Of a stretch of DNA of 64,000 bases, positions 63,952-64,000 are shown piece after piece. The stretch is from Petrolisthes cinctipes. Its lineage: Eukaryota; Arthropoda; Malacostraca; Decapoda; Porcellanidae. Under the pieces are notes generated by a model, which worked only from the letters and a program-made list of their open reading frames with translations, was not told the DNA's origin and did no database searches. Location: contig JAWQEG010001306.1 in the NCBI GenBank assembly GCA_033782935.1, positions 2,790,001 to 2,854,000 on the forward strand. Reading direction: 5' to 3'. The translations under genes were made by a program, and so were the position numbers. How positions within the stretch are numbered: position 1 is the stretch's first letter; each line of letters opens with the position of its first letter.

Positions 63952-64000
63952 GTGTTAAAGTATTTTAAAAATACAGGCCCAAAACATGCTGAAAATCGAT

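Larger units (their letters stand above)
1..64000 (+). repeat. Satellite DNA array with higher-order repeats, whole window
   Basis: Every part of the window is built from one monomer family in one orientation. Landmarks that recur throughout are gtgttagagtatttt or gtgctagaatatttt at the monomer start, acccgtttatatctc in long monomers only, and gggtcccagaag followed by ctgtacatgcctac near the end. Monomers of about 177, 176 and 148 bp form HOR units that always end with one 148-bp monomer. GC content is about 40% in a B2 monomer counted by hand. The array runs off both ends, so its true length is unknown. This architecture is known from centromeric and heterochromatic satellites of eukaryotes; centromere function here is inference only. 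I do not recognise the family or species. Confidence 0.97.
51423..64000 (+). repeat. Right-end HOR domain
   Basis: Unit starts are 51423, 51914, 52415, 52915, 53406, 53907, 54585, 55263, 55754, 56255, 56740, 57231, 57733, 58234, 59088, 60107, 60432, 60933, 61434, 62277, 62602, 62928 and 63779. The last unit is cut by the window edge: an A1 of 173 bp (63779-63951) and the first 49 bases of the next monomer, which starts gtgttaaag and reads like B1 or a B/C hybrid. Confidence 0.92.

Noticed and set aside
1..64000. CRISPR array
   Set aside because: Repeat units are 148-177 bp with no unique spacers between them, and no cas genes are present.
1..64000. Primate alpha satellite, based on a roughly 171-177-bp monomer with HORs
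   Set aside because: The sequence does not resemble the alphoid consensus, and the 148-bp short monomer and 88-bp half-units are not alphoid features.
1..64000. Telomeric repeats, rDNA, tRNA or retroelement fragments inside the array
   Set aside because: I scanned by eye for telomere-like runs, rRNA-like blocks and departures from the monomer pattern. Apart from the two patches at 23.1 and 28.6 kb, nothing departed from it.

Overview
This 64 kb window is a single uninterrupted head-to-tail array of AT-rich satellite DNA. I found no protein-coding gene, RNA gene, transposon, CRISPR array or unique flanking sequence, and both window edges fall inside the array. The organism is almost certainly a eukaryote, and the array looks like centromeric, pericentromeric or other heterochromatic satellite. 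I do not recognise the monomer and cannot name a taxon. It is not primate alpha satellite as I know it.

The basic monomers are about 177 bp (A types), 176 bp (B types) and 148 bp (C type). The 176-bp monomer is itself a gapless pair of diverged 88-bp halves (58 of 88 positions identical by hand count). The short C monomer is a long monomer lacking 29 bp between two ATAT motifs. Monomers are organised in higher-order repeats (HORs) that each end in exactly one C. The commonest HOR is A-B-C, 177+176+148 = 501 bp. I count 124 complete HOR units between 439 and 63778. About 86 are three-monomer units. The rest are two-monomer (324-326 bp), four-monomer (668-678), five-monomer (843-854) or six-monomer (1019) units, plus two rearranged classes (429 and 574 bp).

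Above the HOR level there are segmental tandem duplications. Positions 1-3230 are irregular, with a 1,140-bp duplication. Positions 3.2-22.7 kb are the most regular 501-bp region, with a near-identical 3,660-bp segment in three tandem copies (about 7.0-18.06 kb) and a 5.9-kb segment repeated 13,163 bp apart. Positions 23.0-34.1 kb hold two tandem copies of a 5,490-bp segment; each carries the only non-satellite-like patch, a catgcta-rich tract joined to a 15-bp inverted satellite fragment. Positions 34-64 kb are rich in expanded HORs and hold a 12-kb segment present twice (37.6-49.8 and 51.75-63.7 kb), 14.2-14.9 kb apart. The copies differ by a 678-bp duplication, a 15-bp deletion and a 992-bp loss equal to two HOR units.

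All open reading frames in the window are by-products of the repeat and should not be annotated as genes. The biological interest lies in the nested repeat hierarchy (88, 176, 501 bp, then 3.7-14.9 kb), the clear footprints of unequal exchange, and conserved structural motifs (dyads and helically phased A-tracts).
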